From the NCBI GenBank assembly GCA_005502805.1, contig SCMY01000003.1:372001-436000 (forward strand): a stretch of 64,000 nt of DNA, in the 5' to 3' direction. The notes below the pieces were generated by a model, which was given only the letters and a program-made list of their open reading frames with translations, was not told the origin of the DNA and searched no databases. Shown here piece by piece: positions 1-8,111 of the stretch. Position numbers and translations under genes: made by a program. Source of the DNA: Rhizobiales bacterium 2SD. GTDB lineage: Bacteria > Pseudomonadota > Alphaproteobacteria > Rhizobiales > Beijerinckiaceae. Positions within the stretch are counted from its first letter, which is position 1. Each line of letters begins with the position of its first letter.

Positions 1-839
1 AATGCTGCTTCGTTCAGCGGCGTAGCGGAGGCGTTGAACGGCCGCCATTCTGTGATCAGCGGCACGGCCTCGTTGGAGCCGACAACGGAGAAGGTCGCCA
101 GGATGGCCTTGAGACCATACGGGTTGATCAGGCTCACCAGCGGGCAGAGCGCGCCGAAGATGCACCATTGCGCCAGGAGCCGTGGCCGCGTCAGCCGGTA
201 GCGGATGAGGACGTCCAGCCCTGCGAAGGCTGCAATGACGAAGCCGAGGGTGAAGGATGCGTGCAGGTTGGTCCACAGCCAGAGGAGCCCGAGCAGTTCG
301 ATGCCAGACGGTCGTCCAGCGCCGGCGGACCGGAACAGGCAAGCCGTCCAGGCCACGATGATGGGCAGCGTGAAGACATGCGGCCGGGCGGTGAAGACGA
401 AGGTGGACAGAAGGGCCAGGCACAACGCTAGCGCCATTGCGAGGCTCGGCTTCAGCGTCTCGCCGAGCTGCCAAGCGAGCAGGAAAACCGTCAAAGAGAT
501 CGCTGCTGCAGTGATGAGCGCGACACCATTCCAGCCGGCTCCCTTGTAGGCCAGCGCCAGGAGCACCTGGCTCAGCCATTCCTTGGCGATCCAGGGTTGG
601 CCGGCGAAGGTGTGCGAGTAGCTGTCCACGGTCGGGACCGTGCGGGTGGCCAGCATGTCCAGGCCGACGCGAATGTGCCACCAGCTGTCGGGATCCTGAA
701 GCAGGGCCGGGGTCCGGACAAAAAGAAGCGCGGCCATGATGGCGGCCGAAAGCAGACTGAAGACCAGCCGCATGCGCTGGGCGTCCGCAGTGGGTGATGG
801 CGTGTCGGCCAGTGTGGGAAGGATTTGGCTAGCGCTCAT
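1..839 (-). CDS. Partial polytopic membrane protein, GT-C/PMT-like
   Basis: The frame is open from an ATG at 839 to the left edge, giving the first 279 residues of a longer protein. A hydrophobic helix starts near residue 24 and more follow to the edge. Residues 49-55 (DPDSWWH), 71-78 (VDSYSHTF) and EWLS at 87-90 form an Asp/Trp-rich first external loop like that of bacterial relatives of the dolichyl-phosphate-mannose mannosyltransferases, which take sugars from a polyprenyl phosphate on the outer face of the inner membrane. It overlaps the upstream GtrA gene by 11 bp, so it is the last visible gene of one operon. Inference: the terminal transferase of a gtr-type cassette. Sugar and acceptor cannot be told; the C-terminus lies outside the window. 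Confidence 0.72.
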   Translation of the reverse strand, partial: MSASQILPTLADTPSPTADAQRMRLVFSLLSAAIMAALLFVRTPALLQDPDSWWHIRVGLDMLATRTVPTVDSYSHTFAGQPWIAKEWLSQVLLALAYKGAGWNGVALITAAAISLTVFLLAWQLGETLKPSLAMALALCLALLSTFVFTARPHVFTLPIIVAWTACLFRSAGAGRPSGIELLGLLWLWTNLHASFTLGFVIAAFAGLDVLIRYRLTRPRLLAQWCIFGALCPLVSLINPYGLKAILATFSVVGSNEAVPLITEWRPFNASATPLNEAA

Positions 840-1278
840 GCTGTCGGACTGTGGCGGCCGGCGGCGACATCTCGCGCAGATCGGAGCGAGAGACGAATAC
901 ATACCGGGAGGAACCGAGGTAGAAGAGGATGGAGTAGGTGCAGAGGCCCGCCAGCTGGGCCAGGGGCGACTCCACGAAGCCGAGTGACCTCGCCAGGGCC
1001 AGGACCGTGAGATTCGCGCAGTAGGCGACCAGAAAGACCAGTAGATAGCGGCGGCCTTCGCTCATGCTCCGACCGGCCTCGCTGCCGAAGGTCCAGCGCC
1101 GATTGAGCGCAAAGCCGGCGAGCAGGCCCGCGGCGTAGCCGGCCGCGTTCGAGACCATGTCGCCCCAGCCCAAGGCCAGGCCCATCAGGATCACGGCATA
1201 GCCGAGCGCCGTGTTGACAAGCCCGACCGCCCCAAATCGCAGCACGCGCAACCGCTCAGGCGGCTGATTTAACCGCAT
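829..1278 (-). CDS. GtrA-family membrane protein (lipid-linked sugar flippase)
   Basis: A 149-residue protein with about four membrane helices, the usual size and layout of GtrA (PF04138). Near the N-terminus it has the family-like stretch RFGAVGLVNTALGY, then a helix, a basic loop with NRRWTF, and two more helices. GtrA proteins are thought to flip an undecaprenyl-phosphate-linked sugar made by a GtrB-type transferase across the inner membrane. The start chosen is the ATG at 1278, which overlaps the end of the methyltransferase gene by 23 bp; longer frames upstream add a non-family, Arg-rich sequence. It sits between the methyltransferase and the polytopic transferase, and a GtrB-like gene lies two genes upstream, which fits this role. 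Confidence 0.82.
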   Translation of the reverse strand: MRLNQPPERLRVLRFGAVGLVNTALGYAVILMGLALGWGDMVSNAAGYAAGLLAGFALNRRWTFGSEAGRSMSEGRRYLLVFLVAYCANLTVLALARSLGFVESPLAQLAGLCTYSILFYLGSSRYVFVSRSDLREMSPPAATVRQHER

Positions 1279-1957
1279 GGACAAAGTACTGCGCTCCGAG
1301 GGGAAGGCGGGTGAGATAGCGCTCGAGCGGTCGCAGTCGCGCCAGCGGCCGGGGAAAGAAGATGCGGTAGACGGTCCTGGCTTCCGGCAGGCCCGCCGCT
1401 GCGATTCTGGCACGCATTTCATTCGCTGCTATCAGAACGGCGTCCTCGTCGAACGGGCAGTTGCGCACCGCGTGCCGCGTCAGCGGATTGAGCGGGTTGT
1501 GCTCGAACAGGAACAGGCTGCCGTCGGTCGCGAGCACGCGCCCGATCTCGCTCAGCAATTTGGTGTGCAGCTGCTCCGGAATGTGATGAAAGACGCAGGC
1601 GACGAAGACGAGGTCGAATTGCCTGTCCGGAAATGGGATGGTCTGGCCGTCGAAGGGCACGAAACGGGCCTGTCCCGGAAAGCGCTCCGCCGCCATCTCG
1701 AGCGACTGCGCCGACGGATCGAGCAGGACGATTTCCGCATCGGGAAAGGCCGCGCGCATCGGCCCCAGCGAGTTGCCGATTCCCGCGCCGAAATCGAGAA
1801 TTCGGCTGGGCCGGCGTCCCGTCTTGGCGAGAGCCCTGGCGACGTCCTCAATCTTGTAGTTGGCGAAGAAGTCCGGCGTTTCGCCGCTCATGCGGATGCT
1901 GGCGGCGTGCTGGTCCGCATAGTCGCCGGCGTAGCGGTCGAATTCGGCTTCAGGCAC
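1256..1957 (-). CDS. Class I SAM-dependent methyltransferase
   Basis: A 233-residue protein with the Rossmann-type SAM-binding motif I (ILDFGAGIGNS, about residues 53-63), an acidic residue after strand 2 (VLLDPS) and a post-motif stretch DLVFVACVFHHI typical of the UbiE/Methyltransf_11 group. The GTG at 1957 is preferred as start: it follows an AAGGGG ribosome site and overlaps the stop of the glycosyltransferase as GTGCCTGA. Upstream in-frame codons give low-complexity sequence. It is embedded in a gtr-type cassette, so it may methylate the transferred sugar, its lipid carrier or the final glycan; that is inference. Several unrelated substrates are possible for this fold. Confidence 0.82.
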   Translation of the reverse strand: MPEAEFDRYAGDYADQHAASIRMSGETPDFFANYKIEDVARALAKTGRRPSRILDFGAGIGNSLGPMRAAFPDAEIVLLDPSAQSLEMAAERFPGQARFVPFDGQTIPFPDRQFDLVFVACVFHHIPEQLHTKLLSEIGRVLATDGSLFLFEHNPLNPLTRHAVRNCPFDEDAVLIAANEMRARIAAAGLPEARTVYRIFFPRPLARLRPLERYLTRLPLGAQYFVHAVKSAA

Positions 1958-2978
1958 TGAGAGCCCCTTCCACGCGCTCGCGCAGTTCATGAACCGGGCT
2001 GCCCTGGGCCTCGGTGGCCGTGTCGCAGACGATATCGGCGACCACATAGAGCGGGCGGCGCTTCGCCTCCATGTACATTCGGCCGAGATATTCGCCGAAG
2101 ATGCCGAGGACGAGCAGCTGCACGCTGCCGAGGATGAGGATGATCGAGGCGAGGCTGGTCCAGCCCGGCAAGACGTTGCCGGAGAGCCAAGCGTAAAGGG
2201 TGTAGCCGAGGAGACACAGTCCCAGCACGCCGAAGCCCATGCCCAGATGCGAGGCGAAGCGCAGCGGCGCGATGGAGAAGCTGGTCATCGCATCGAAGGC
2301 GAGCAGCAGCATCTTCTTCAGCGGGTAGTGCGTGGCGCCCGCGAAGCGTGCATGTCTCTCATAGGGAAAGGCGGTCTGCCGCAGGCCGATCCAGCTCACC
2401 ATGCCGCGCACGAAGCGATAACGCTCGGGCATCGCATTGAGATTGTCGAGCGCGCGCCGGCTCATCAGGCGGAAATCGCCGGCATCGGTGGCGATCTCGA
2501 TATCGACCATTCGCTGCAGCAGCCGGTAGAAGGCGGCCGCACTGGCGCGCTTGAACAGGCTCTCGCCGTCGCGCTTCAGGCGCTGGCCGTAGACGACGTC
2601 GAATCCCTCGTCCATTTTCGCCATCATCGCGCCGAGCAGTTCCGGCGGATCCTGGAGGTCGGCGTCGAGAATCAGGCAGCGCTCGCCTCGGCAGAATTCG
2701 AGCCCGGCAGTGAGCGCGATCTGGTGGCCGTAATTGCGGGCGAGATCGATCGCGACGACATGGCTGTCCTGGCGGGCGAGGGCGAGAATCGCCTCCCGCG
2801 TGCCGTCGGTCGCACCGTCGATGACGAGAACGATCTCATAGGATGGCCCGACAGCCGCCACGCAGGCGGCGCTGGTGCGCCGGTGCAGCTCGGCGATGCC
2901 GTCCCGCTCGTTGTAGCAGGGCACAACGACCGACAGCGCTATGGCGCGCCGAAAGGCACCGTGATGAGGGTCAGCCAT
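1950..2978 (-). CDS. GtrB/ArnC-like family 2 glycosyltransferase
   Basis: This is a GT2 enzyme of about 342 residues. The N-terminal GT-A domain begins SVVVPCYNERDG and carries the metal-binding DAD at residues 105-107 in LILDADLQDPPE. The C-terminal third has two membrane helices (near 250-305) with GIFGEYLGRMYMEAKRRP, the hallmark of GtrB/ArnC/DPM1-like enzymes that load a sugar on undecaprenyl phosphate on the cytoplasmic face. It is first in an operon with a methyltransferase and GtrA. The start is unsure: ATG at 2978 or 2987 are both possible and neither has a strong ribosome site. A TTG at 3041 is in frame but less likely. Confidence 0.85.
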   Translation of the reverse strand: MADPHHGAFRRAIALSVVVPCYNERDGIAELHRRTSAACVAAVGPSYEIVLVIDGATDGTREAILALARQDSHVVAIDLARNYGHQIALTAGLEFCRGERCLILDADLQDPPELLGAMMAKMDEGFDVVYGQRLKRDGESLFKRASAAAFYRLLQRMVDIEIATDAGDFRLMSRRALDNLNAMPERYRFVRGMVSWIGLRQTAFPYERHARFAGATHYPLKKMLLLAFDAMTSFSIAPLRFASHLGMGFGVLGLCLLGYTLYAWLSGNVLPGWTSLASIILILGSVQLLVLGIFGEYLGRMYMEAKRRPLYVVADIVCDTATEAQGSPVHELRERVEGALSA

Positions 2979-3086
2979 GAACTGCATCCACGTTTTTTCA
3001 AGGATGGACCAGTTCGGTTGGGGAATGGTTAAACCCGGCAAGACATGGCGTGATGCCGACGATCAACATTTTGACGGCTTCGGTGC

Positions 3087-3113
3087 TTGACAGTCAGGGC
3101 CCGGGGCCATAAT
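3087..3113 (+). promoter_or_regulatory. Candidate promoter of the tRNA-Asp gene
   Basis: A perfect -35 hexamer TTGACA (3087-3092) is followed after 15 bases by CATAAT (3108-3113), five of six matches to the -10 consensus. The predicted transcript start near 3120 is about 30 bases before the tRNA. The spacer is shorter than the usual 16-18. Not tested. Confidence 0.5.
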
Positions 3114-3150
3114 CCCAACCCCGCCGAGGACATGTTCCTCCGCCGCCCGC

Positions 3151-3227
3151 GCGGGCGTAGCTCAGTTGGTTAGAGTGCCGGCCTGTCACGCCGGAGGTCG
3201 CGGGTTCGAGCCCCGTCGCCCGCGCCA
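3151..3227 (+). tRNA. tRNA-Asp (anticodon GTC)
   Basis: A complete 77-base cloverleaf including an encoded CCA (3225-3227). The acceptor arms GCGGGCG (3151-3157) and CGCCCGC (3217-3223) pair fully, the anticodon stem is CCGGC/GCCGG around the loop CTGTCAC with anticodon GTC at 3185-3187, and the T-loop reads TTCGAGC. The identity follows from GTC plus the G discriminator base at 3224. It lies between the glycosylation cassette and the peptidase island, so its 3' end is a possible integration site, but no second copy of the 3' end is seen in this window. Confidence 0.97.
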
Positions 3228-3329
3228 TTTCAAACGATTTCCCAAGTTCTTGCGACGATAGCTTCACACGCGTTGAACGCGCGGGATGTCTTCTTGCCAT
3301 GGCTTGAGCATGGCCCGGTGGCTACACGA

Positions 3330-4106
3330 TCAATGTCGCGTGGTGCGCAGGAACTCGGCCAGACGCGCATTCTTGGGCGCCCCGAAGATTTGAGCCGGTG
3401 GGCCATCCTCGGCTATGCGCCCCTGCTCCATGAAGACGACACGGCTGGAGACGTCGCGGGCGAAGCGCATTTCATGCGTCACGATCAATAGGGTCGCTCC
3501 GTCATCGGCGATGCCCTTCACCGTATTGAGGACCTCCTGGACCAGCTCGGGATCGAGCGCCGAGGTCACCTCGTCGAGCAGCACCAGCTTTGGGTTCATC
3601 GCGAGCGCCCGGGCGATGGCGACGCGCTGCTGCTGGCCGCCGGAGAGCTGGCTCGGATAGTGGTCGGCGCGGGCGGCCAGCCCGACACGGGCGAGCCAGT
3701 TCTCGGCGATTGCGCGCGCTTCGGCTTTCGGCAATTTCAGCACCTTGCGCAGGCCGAGCATGACGTTGCCGGCAGCGGTCAGGTGCGGGAACAGGTTGAA
3801 GCTCTGGAAAACCATGCCGGTCATCGCGCGCTGGCGAGACAGCTCCCGGTCGCTGAGGCGCCGGCGTCGACCATCGCCCGAGCGATATCCGATCGTCTCG
3901 CCATCGAGGGCGATCTCGCCCCCCTGATACTCTTCCAGCAGGTTGACGCAGCGCAGGAGCGTCGTCTTGCCCGAGCCGCTGGAGCCGATGATCGAGACGA
4001 CGTCGCCTTTGTTGAGGTCGAGATCGACGCCTTTCAGTACCTCGGTGGCGCCGAACTGCTTCTTCAGCCCGCGGATGGCGAGAAGAGGGTGTTGCTTGTC
4101 GCTCAT
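3330..4106 (-). CDS. Polar amino-acid ABC importer, ATPase
   Basis: A 258-residue ATPase of the HisP/GlnQ type that powers uptake through the two permeases encoded next to it. Walker [10 protein letters not shown] is at residues 41-49, followed by the Q-loop ([13 protein letters not shown]), the signature LSGGQQQR, Walker [13 protein letters not shown] and the switch histidine in VTHEM. The start is the ATG at 4106, which overlaps the permease stop as TGATG; an open frame further upstream is only the shadow of the permease gene. It is the last gene of the operon M81 peptidase - binding protein - permease - permease - ATPase. Confidence 0.95.
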   Translation of the reverse strand: MSDKQHPLLAIRGLKKQFGATEVLKGVDLDLNKGDVVSIIGSSGSGKTTLLRCVNLLEEYQGGEIALDGETIGYRSGDGRRRRLSDRELSRQRAMTGMVFQSFNLFPHLTAAGNVMLGLRKVLKLPKAEARAIAENWLARVGLAARADHYPSQLSGGQQQRVAIARALAMNPKLVLLDEVTSALDPELVQEVLNTVKGIADDGATLLIVTHEMRFARDVSSRVVFMEQGRIAEDGPPAQIFGAPKNARLAEFLRTTRH

Positions 4107-4759
4107 CAGTGCTGTCCCACACGTCGTTCGACGGCCTTGCCGAGCTGGTCCAGCGCGATGTTGATCGCGAGGTAGAGAATGCCCGCGAAGACATAGAACT
4201 GGATGGTCATGAAGTTGCGGCCGATGACCTCCTGCGTCTTGAGCAGGAGCTCGCCGACGCCGATGATCGAGAGCAGGCTCGATCCTTTGATCAGCTCGAC
4301 GCCGGTGTTGATCCAGGGCGGCAGGGCCGAGCGGACTGCCTGCGGCAGCAGCACGTAAGCGAGGAGCTGCGGAAAGGTCAGGCCGATGCTGCGCCCGGCT
4401 TCGGCTTGCCCGGGCTGGATCGCCTGGAGCGAGCCGCGGATCAGCTCCCCGATATGGGCGCCGGCGAAGAGCGTCAGCGCCAGGATGCCGGCCTGGGTCG
4501 GCCCGAGGCTGAGGCCTGCGACTGCCGGGATGTAGTAAGCAGCCAGGATCAGCACGAGCACGGGCGTGCCGCGCATGATGTCGACATAGATGCGGAAGGG
4601 CAGCCGCAGCCACCACGGCGCATAGGCGAGCTGGACGCCGACGATGACGCCGAGCAGCGTGCCGAACAGAATCGAGCCGGCCGCGCTCCCGATCGTCAGC
4701 AGCAGGCCCTCCCAGAGAGGCCAGCGGGCGATCCAGAGCTGGTCGAGGAAAGCTTGCAT
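4106..4759 (-). CDS. Polar amino-acid ABC importer, permease
   Basis: A 217-residue HisM/GlnP-type permease (BPD_transp_1) with about five membrane helices. The EAA-like coupling loop that contacts the ATPase is visible as EAGRSIGLTFPQLLAYVLLPQA. It ends in a TGATG overlap with the ATPase gene and begins 6 bases after the stop of the other permease, so the two form a heterodimeric channel translated from one mRNA. Substrate cannot be read from the permease; the context with M81 peptidases suggests amino acids or small derivatives set free by peptide cleavage (inference). Confidence 0.93.
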   Translation of the reverse strand: MQAFLDQLWIARWPLWEGLLLTIGSAAGSILFGTLLGVIVGVQLAYAPWWLRLPFRIYVDIMRGTPVLVLILAAYYIPAVAGLSLGPTQAGILALTLFAGAHIGELIRGSLQAIQPGQAEAGRSIGLTFPQLLAYVLLPQAVRSALPPWINTGVELIKGSSLLSIIGVGELLLKTQEVIGRNFMTIQFYVFAGILYLAINIALDQLGKAVERRVGQH

Positions 4760-4765
4760 GGCTGC

Positions 4766-5425
4766 TCAGAACTTCGGGAAGCGGCGTTCGAGGCCGCGCA
4801 ACAATGCCGCGATGACCACGCAGGCGGCGATGTAGAGGCCGCTCGCCACAGTCCAGGTCTCGATCACGCGGAAGGTATCGACATTGATCTTGCGCGCCTC
4901 GAAGGTCAGCTCCGGCACCGCGATGGCGGCGGCGATCGAACTGTCCTTGAACATGCCGATGAAGGTGTTGCCGAGCGAGGGCAGGGCGTTGCGCAGCATG
5001 ATCGGCGCCACGACCGAGACATTGGTCTGCAGCCGGGTCAGTCCGATCGCGCGCGCCGCCTCTATCACGCCCTTGGGCACAGAGATCAGGCCGGCCCGGA
5101 ACACCTCGGTGAGATACGCGCCGGAATAGAGCGCGAGCGCGCCGGCGAAGCTCTGATATTTGTCGAGTGTGATTCCGGCTTGTGGCAGGGCGAAATAGGC
5201 CAACAGTACGAGAACGAGCAGCGGCAGGTTGCGGATCAGCGAGACATAGAACGCCGCAGCCCAGCGCAGCAGGCGATAGGGGCCGACGCTGGCGAAGGCT
5301 GCCAGCAGGCCCAGCACCGTGCCGATCGCGACGGCGACGACGGCGAGCCCGAGGCCAATGGCCAGCCCCGACAGAAGCTTGTCGAAGCTGGCCCAGACGG
5401 CGCCGAAATGCAGCGAATACTCCAC
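4766..5425 (-). CDS. Polar amino-acid ABC importer, permease
   Basis: A 219-residue HisQ/GltK-type permease with about five membrane helices. The coupling loop reads EAARAIGLTRLQTNVSVVAP, matching the EAA motif of the partner permease. It starts 18 bases after the stop of the binding-protein gene and precedes the other permease by 6 bases, in the same operon. Length and sequence layout are normal for amino-acid importers of the His/Glu/Gln group, and nothing in it looks damaged. Confidence 0.93.
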   Translation of the reverse strand: MEYSLHFGAVWASFDKLLSGLAIGLGLAVVAVAIGTVLGLLAAFASVGPYRLLRWAAAFYVSLIRNLPLLVLVLLAYFALPQAGITLDKYQSFAGALALYSGAYLTEVFRAGLISVPKGVIEAARAIGLTRLQTNVSVVAPIMLRNALPSLGNTFIGMFKDSSIAAAIAVPELTFEARKINVDTFRVIETWTVASGLYIAACVVIAALLRGLERRFPKF

Positions 5426-5443
5426 GGCGAGGGCCGGTGCGGC

Positions 5444-6289
5444 TCAGCGGAATTCCTGCGGGAAGCCGATCTTGGGTTCCGGCGGGGTCTCGCCGAACCA
5501 GCGCTCATAGGCCGCCTTGTAGACCGGGAAGGTCGTTCCGGTCATCGACTCGCGCAGCGCGACGTTGACGAAATTGAGCCAGTCCGGGTCGCCCTGCTTG
5601 ACGATGCAGGAATAGGTCTGCGGGTTCCAGCTGTAGCCGGAGTCGACGTAGCGGCCGGCGTTCTGCTTCATGTAGTAGCGCAGCGACGAGGAGTCCGTCG
5701 CGGCTGCCTGGGCGCGGCCCGAATTCAGGGCCTGATACATCAAGTCGACGCTCTCGAACTGGTCGACCTTGGCTTCCGGCAGCGCATCCTTGACCATTTT
5801 CTCGGCGAAGACGTTCTGCAACACCGAGACCGTGACCTTGCTGCCGGCCGCCTTCATCGCGGCGTAGTCGGCATAGGGGCCGCCGGCGACGAGCATCAGG
5901 CTGACGCCCTCGCGGTAGTAGGGCACGGTGAAGGCGACCTGCTGGGCGCGGGCGGCCGTCACGGTCACGAACTGGCAGGCGATGTCGACCTTGCCGGTGA
6001 CGATGTTGGGGATGCGGGCATCGGAGGCCTGGTTGACGAACTCGATCTTGTTGGGATCGTCGAACAGACCCTGCGCGACGATCTTGGCGATCTCGATGTC
6101 GAAGCCGACGAGCTCGCCCTTCTCGTTGCGGAAATGCCAGGGCGGGTTGGTGCTGCCGGTGCCGACGACGAGCTTGCCGCGGCTCAGCACTTCCTTGAGC
6201 TTGCCTTGCGCCGACGCGCCGGTTGCGGGCAATAGGGCGCAGGCGACCACTCCGAGCCCTGCGGCGATCTTCATCAGATTCTGGAACAT
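5444..6289 (-). CDS. Amino-acid ABC importer, periplasmic binding protein
   Basis: A 281-residue protein of the SBP_bac_3 family. A Sec signal peptide covers residues 1-27 with a cleavage site at GASA-Q. The mature protein starts with KLVVGTGSTNPPWHF and shows the family stretch LVGFDIEIAKIVA, which lines the amino-acid pocket. The start is ATG 6289, which follows a GAGGGG ribosome site by 5 bases; a longer frame has no such site. It is the second gene of the operon headed by the M81 peptidase gene at 6422-7927. A 132-bp gap before it holds one of the four island repeats, so it may also have its own regulated promoter. Confidence 0.93.
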   Translation of the reverse strand: MFQNLMKIAAGLGVVACALLPATGASAQGKLKEVLSRGKLVVGTGSTNPPWHFRNEKGELVGFDIEIAKIVAQGLFDDPNKIEFVNQASDARIPNIVTGKVDIACQFVTVTAARAQQVAFTVPYYREGVSLMLVAGGPYADYAAMKAAGSKVTVSVLQNVFAEKMVKDALPEAKVDQFESVDLMYQALNSGRAQAAATDSSSLRYYMKQNAGRYVDSGYSWNPQTYSCIVKQGDPDWLNFVNVALRESMTGTTFPVYKAAYERWFGETPPEPKIGFPQEFR

Positions 6290-6380
6290 GAAATCCCCTC
6301 CGCCTGTCGTTGGAAACCACTCGATGGCAGGCGCGCCGGCTAGCAGACGACGCATCGCCTCCCTCGAACAAGATGCGCCT

Positions 6381-6397
6381 GTTCCGCGAGAGGAAAC
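6381..6397. promoter_or_regulatory. Island repeat, copy 1 (RTTYC-N7-GRAAC)
   Basis: The inverted repeat GTTCC-N7-GAAAC lies 92 bases upstream of the binding-protein start at 6289. The outer bases CCT and AGG extend the symmetry. It shares arm sequence and 7-base spacing with repeats at 8000, 10874 and 16854. Proposed to be an operator of the island regulator (inference). As RNA the same bases can form a short bulged hairpin. Confidence 0.5.
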
Positions 6398-6421
6398 AGG
6401 ATTCCGCCAGGCGCGCTTCCC

Positions 6422-7927
6422 CTAGGAGCGGCCAGCGTCAGCGTGGATCGGAAAGACAGGGGCGCGCAAACGCGTAAACGGCAACCCCGAGATCCGGCTG
6501 GTGCAGGGGCCAGGGGTGGCCACTGTGAAGCTGCCCTTGGCGATCCTGTCATAGGCGCGTCGATGCGCGACCGCTGCCTTGACGCCGATGGCCTTGAGTG
6601 TCTCCGGCTTGATGCCTTGCGAGCGCAGTTGCCCCAGATCGAAGGGCGGAGTCTTGCGGCTGGTCAGCAGGATGGTGACGCTCCGGGCCTGCACCACGAC
6701 GCTCGGTCCCATGCTGAAGCGCGAGCCTTGCGACGCCGCGAGATGGCTGTTCAGGTCTTCGAGCGCGAACGAACCATCGCTCGCACTGACGAAGGCGGCC
6801 TCGATCTCGACCGGTCCTTCGGCGATCGCGCTGCCCTTGCCGCCGATCGAGAGTTTGCGCATTTCGCCTAGCTTTGCGCCGACCATCGCCGCGACGGCGG
6901 CCGGATCGGCAATGGCGACCGCGCAATTCTCGACACCATGGCGCAGGAAGGCACGCAGCACTGAGGTGCCGTCGCCGGGCGCACCGCCGCCGATATTGTC
7001 GGCCGGCTCGACGACGACATAGGGCCCGCCGGGCGAGCGCAGGATCTCGGCGATCGCCTCGTCGATGTCCCATTCGGCGGGCAGGCCGAGCTCGCGCAGC
7101 TCAGTCGCGGTCTGCGCCAGCCGTTCGAGCGCTTCCCGGGCCGTAGCTTCCGGTCCGGTGAAGGCCACCGCGAAGGCGACGCCGGCTTCCGGTACGTCCG
7201 AGAAGGAGTAGCCGCCGATGACGTTCGCGACCCAGATTGCGGGGTTCTCCCGCTCGATCCGGCGCGCCAGTATCTCCAGGTCCTTCATCGGCCGGTCGGC
7301 CGTGCCGGTGCCGGTCGGCGGCCATATGACTGGCGCGTTGCAGGAGAGCATGCGCGGCAGTTCGCCCTCGCTCAGTGCCCGTGCCAGCAGTTTTGCTGAA
7401 TGGACAGCGGATTCGCGCGCGTCGGTATGCGGGTTCTCGCGATAGGCGACGAGGGCGTTGGCGTGCTCGGCCATCGCAGCGGTGAAATTGGCGTGCAGGT
7501 CGAAGACGCCGAAAGCGGGAAGCGTCTCGCAGCCCGGCACCGAGCGGATATGGGCGAGCAATGCGCCTTCGGGATCAGCGCATTCGGTCGTGACCATGGC
7601 GCCGTGAAGCGCCAGCCAGATGCCGTCGAGGCCGCCCGCGGCGAGCGCGGTGCGCAGCCCGGCATCGAACTCGGCAAGGAAGCGCGCGAACACGGCGTGG
7701 TCGACCGTGCCGGCGGGCAGGGCGGTGTAGTCGACCGTCGGCACGACCTCCCAGTCTTCTGCATCCGCGACCTCCAGGAAACCGTCCACGGTCGAGCCGT
7801 CACCGCGCCGCTGTAGCAGCTCCTCGCCCCGGCGGATGGTGAAGTCGGCGAGGCCAGTGATCTCGTCGACGAAGCTGTGCGTCTCGTGGAAGAGCGCTCC
7901 GAACAGGATGCGGCGGCGTTGCGACAT
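6422..7927 (-). CDS. M81-family metallopeptidase (MlrC-like), paralogue 1
   Basis: A 501-residue protein of the M81/MlrC family: an N-terminal DUF1485-type domain and the C-terminal MlrC domain (PF07364 and PF07171). The family's metal-site residues can be followed: Glu in FHETHSF (residue 15), the LHGAM stretch, the D-x-H pair in DLHANFT, and His in YRENPHTD. MlrC, the namesake, is a zinc enzyme that cleaves linearised microcystin and its tetrapeptide; most relatives have unknown substrates. No signal peptide, so it acts in the cytoplasm. Start ATG 7927 is chosen because the family begins just before the first strand; the ribosome site is weak and ATG 7963 is an alternative. It leads the amino-acid importer operon and is divergent from paralogue 2. 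Confidence 0.9.
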   Translation of the reverse strand: MSQRRRILFGALFHETHSFVDEITGLADFTIRRGEELLQRRGDGSTVDGFLEVADAEDWEVVPTVDYTALPAGTVDHAVFARFLAEFDAGLRTALAAGGLDGIWLALHGAMVTTECADPEGALLAHIRSVPGCETLPAFGVFDLHANFTAAMAEHANALVAYRENPHTDARESAVHSAKLLARALSEGELPRMLSCNAPVIWPPTGTGTADRPMKDLEILARRIERENPAIWVANVIGGYSFSDVPEAGVAFAVAFTGPEATAREALERLAQTATELRELGLPAEWDIDEAIAEILRSPGGPYVVVEPADNIGGGAPGDGTSVLRAFLRHGVENCAVAIADPAAVAAMVGAKLGEMRKLSIGGKGSAIAEGPVEIEAAFVSASDGSFALEDLNSHLAASQGSRFSMGPSVVVQARSVTILLTSRKTPPFDLGQLRSQGIKPETLKAIGVKAAVAHRRAYDRIAKGSFTVATPGPCTSRISGLPFTRLRAPVFPIHADAGRS

Positions 7928-7973
7928 GGTCTCGGCAGCCCCCTGCAGGTGAAGCAGGAGCATCTCGGCAACG

Positions 7974-7988
7974 GATCCGTTCCGGATC
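7974..7988. promoter_or_regulatory. Inverted repeat GATCCG-N3-CGGATC
   Basis: A perfect 6-bp inverted repeat with a 3-base spacer in the 184-bp gap between two divergent M81 genes, close to the 5' end of paralogue 1. It lies 11 bases from island repeat copy 2. It could be a second operator or a chance palindrome; nothing else in the window matches it closely. Confidence 0.25.
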
Positions 7989-7999
7989 AAGCCTGCATT

Positions 8000-8016
8000 G
8001 TTCCATTCCAGGGAAC
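8000..8016. promoter_or_regulatory. Island repeat, copy 2 (RTTYC-N7-GRAAC)
   Basis: A perfect inverted repeat GTTCC-N7-GGAAC in the gap between the divergent M81 genes, 9 bases upstream of a consensus -35 (8026). An outer pair CCTGC (7992-7996) and GCAGG (8017-8021) flanks it. The position suits control of both divergent operons. It belongs to the same four-copy set as 6381, 10874 and 16854. Confidence 0.55.
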
Positions 8017-8025
8017 GCAGGTCCT

Positions 8026-8055
8026 TTGACAGGCCAAGCCTGCTGCCGGTTTCAT
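8026..8055 (+). promoter_or_regulatory. Candidate promoter for M81 paralogue 2 operon
   Basis: A perfect -35 TTGACA (8026-8031) and, after 18 bases, TTTCAT (8050-8055; four of six matches). The predicted start near 8062 is 50 bases before the ATG at 8112. The island repeat lies directly upstream of the -35. Confidence 0.4.
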
Positions 8056-8111
8056 GACCCACGCCGGCAGCCGGAGGGCAGGTGCCGGCACCGGCTCGGG
8101 GCCAGATCCGC

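Noticed and set aside
3094..3300. 68-residue minus-strand frame with LEPATSGVTGRHSNQLSYAR-type sequence
   Set aside because: It is the translation of the complement of the tRNA-Asp gene, a well-known false protein in databases.
4109..6235. 708-residue plus-strand frame opposite the importer genes
   Set aside because: It runs antisense to three recognised genes; the sequence is Arg/Asp/Gln-rich without motifs, as GC-rich antisense frames are.
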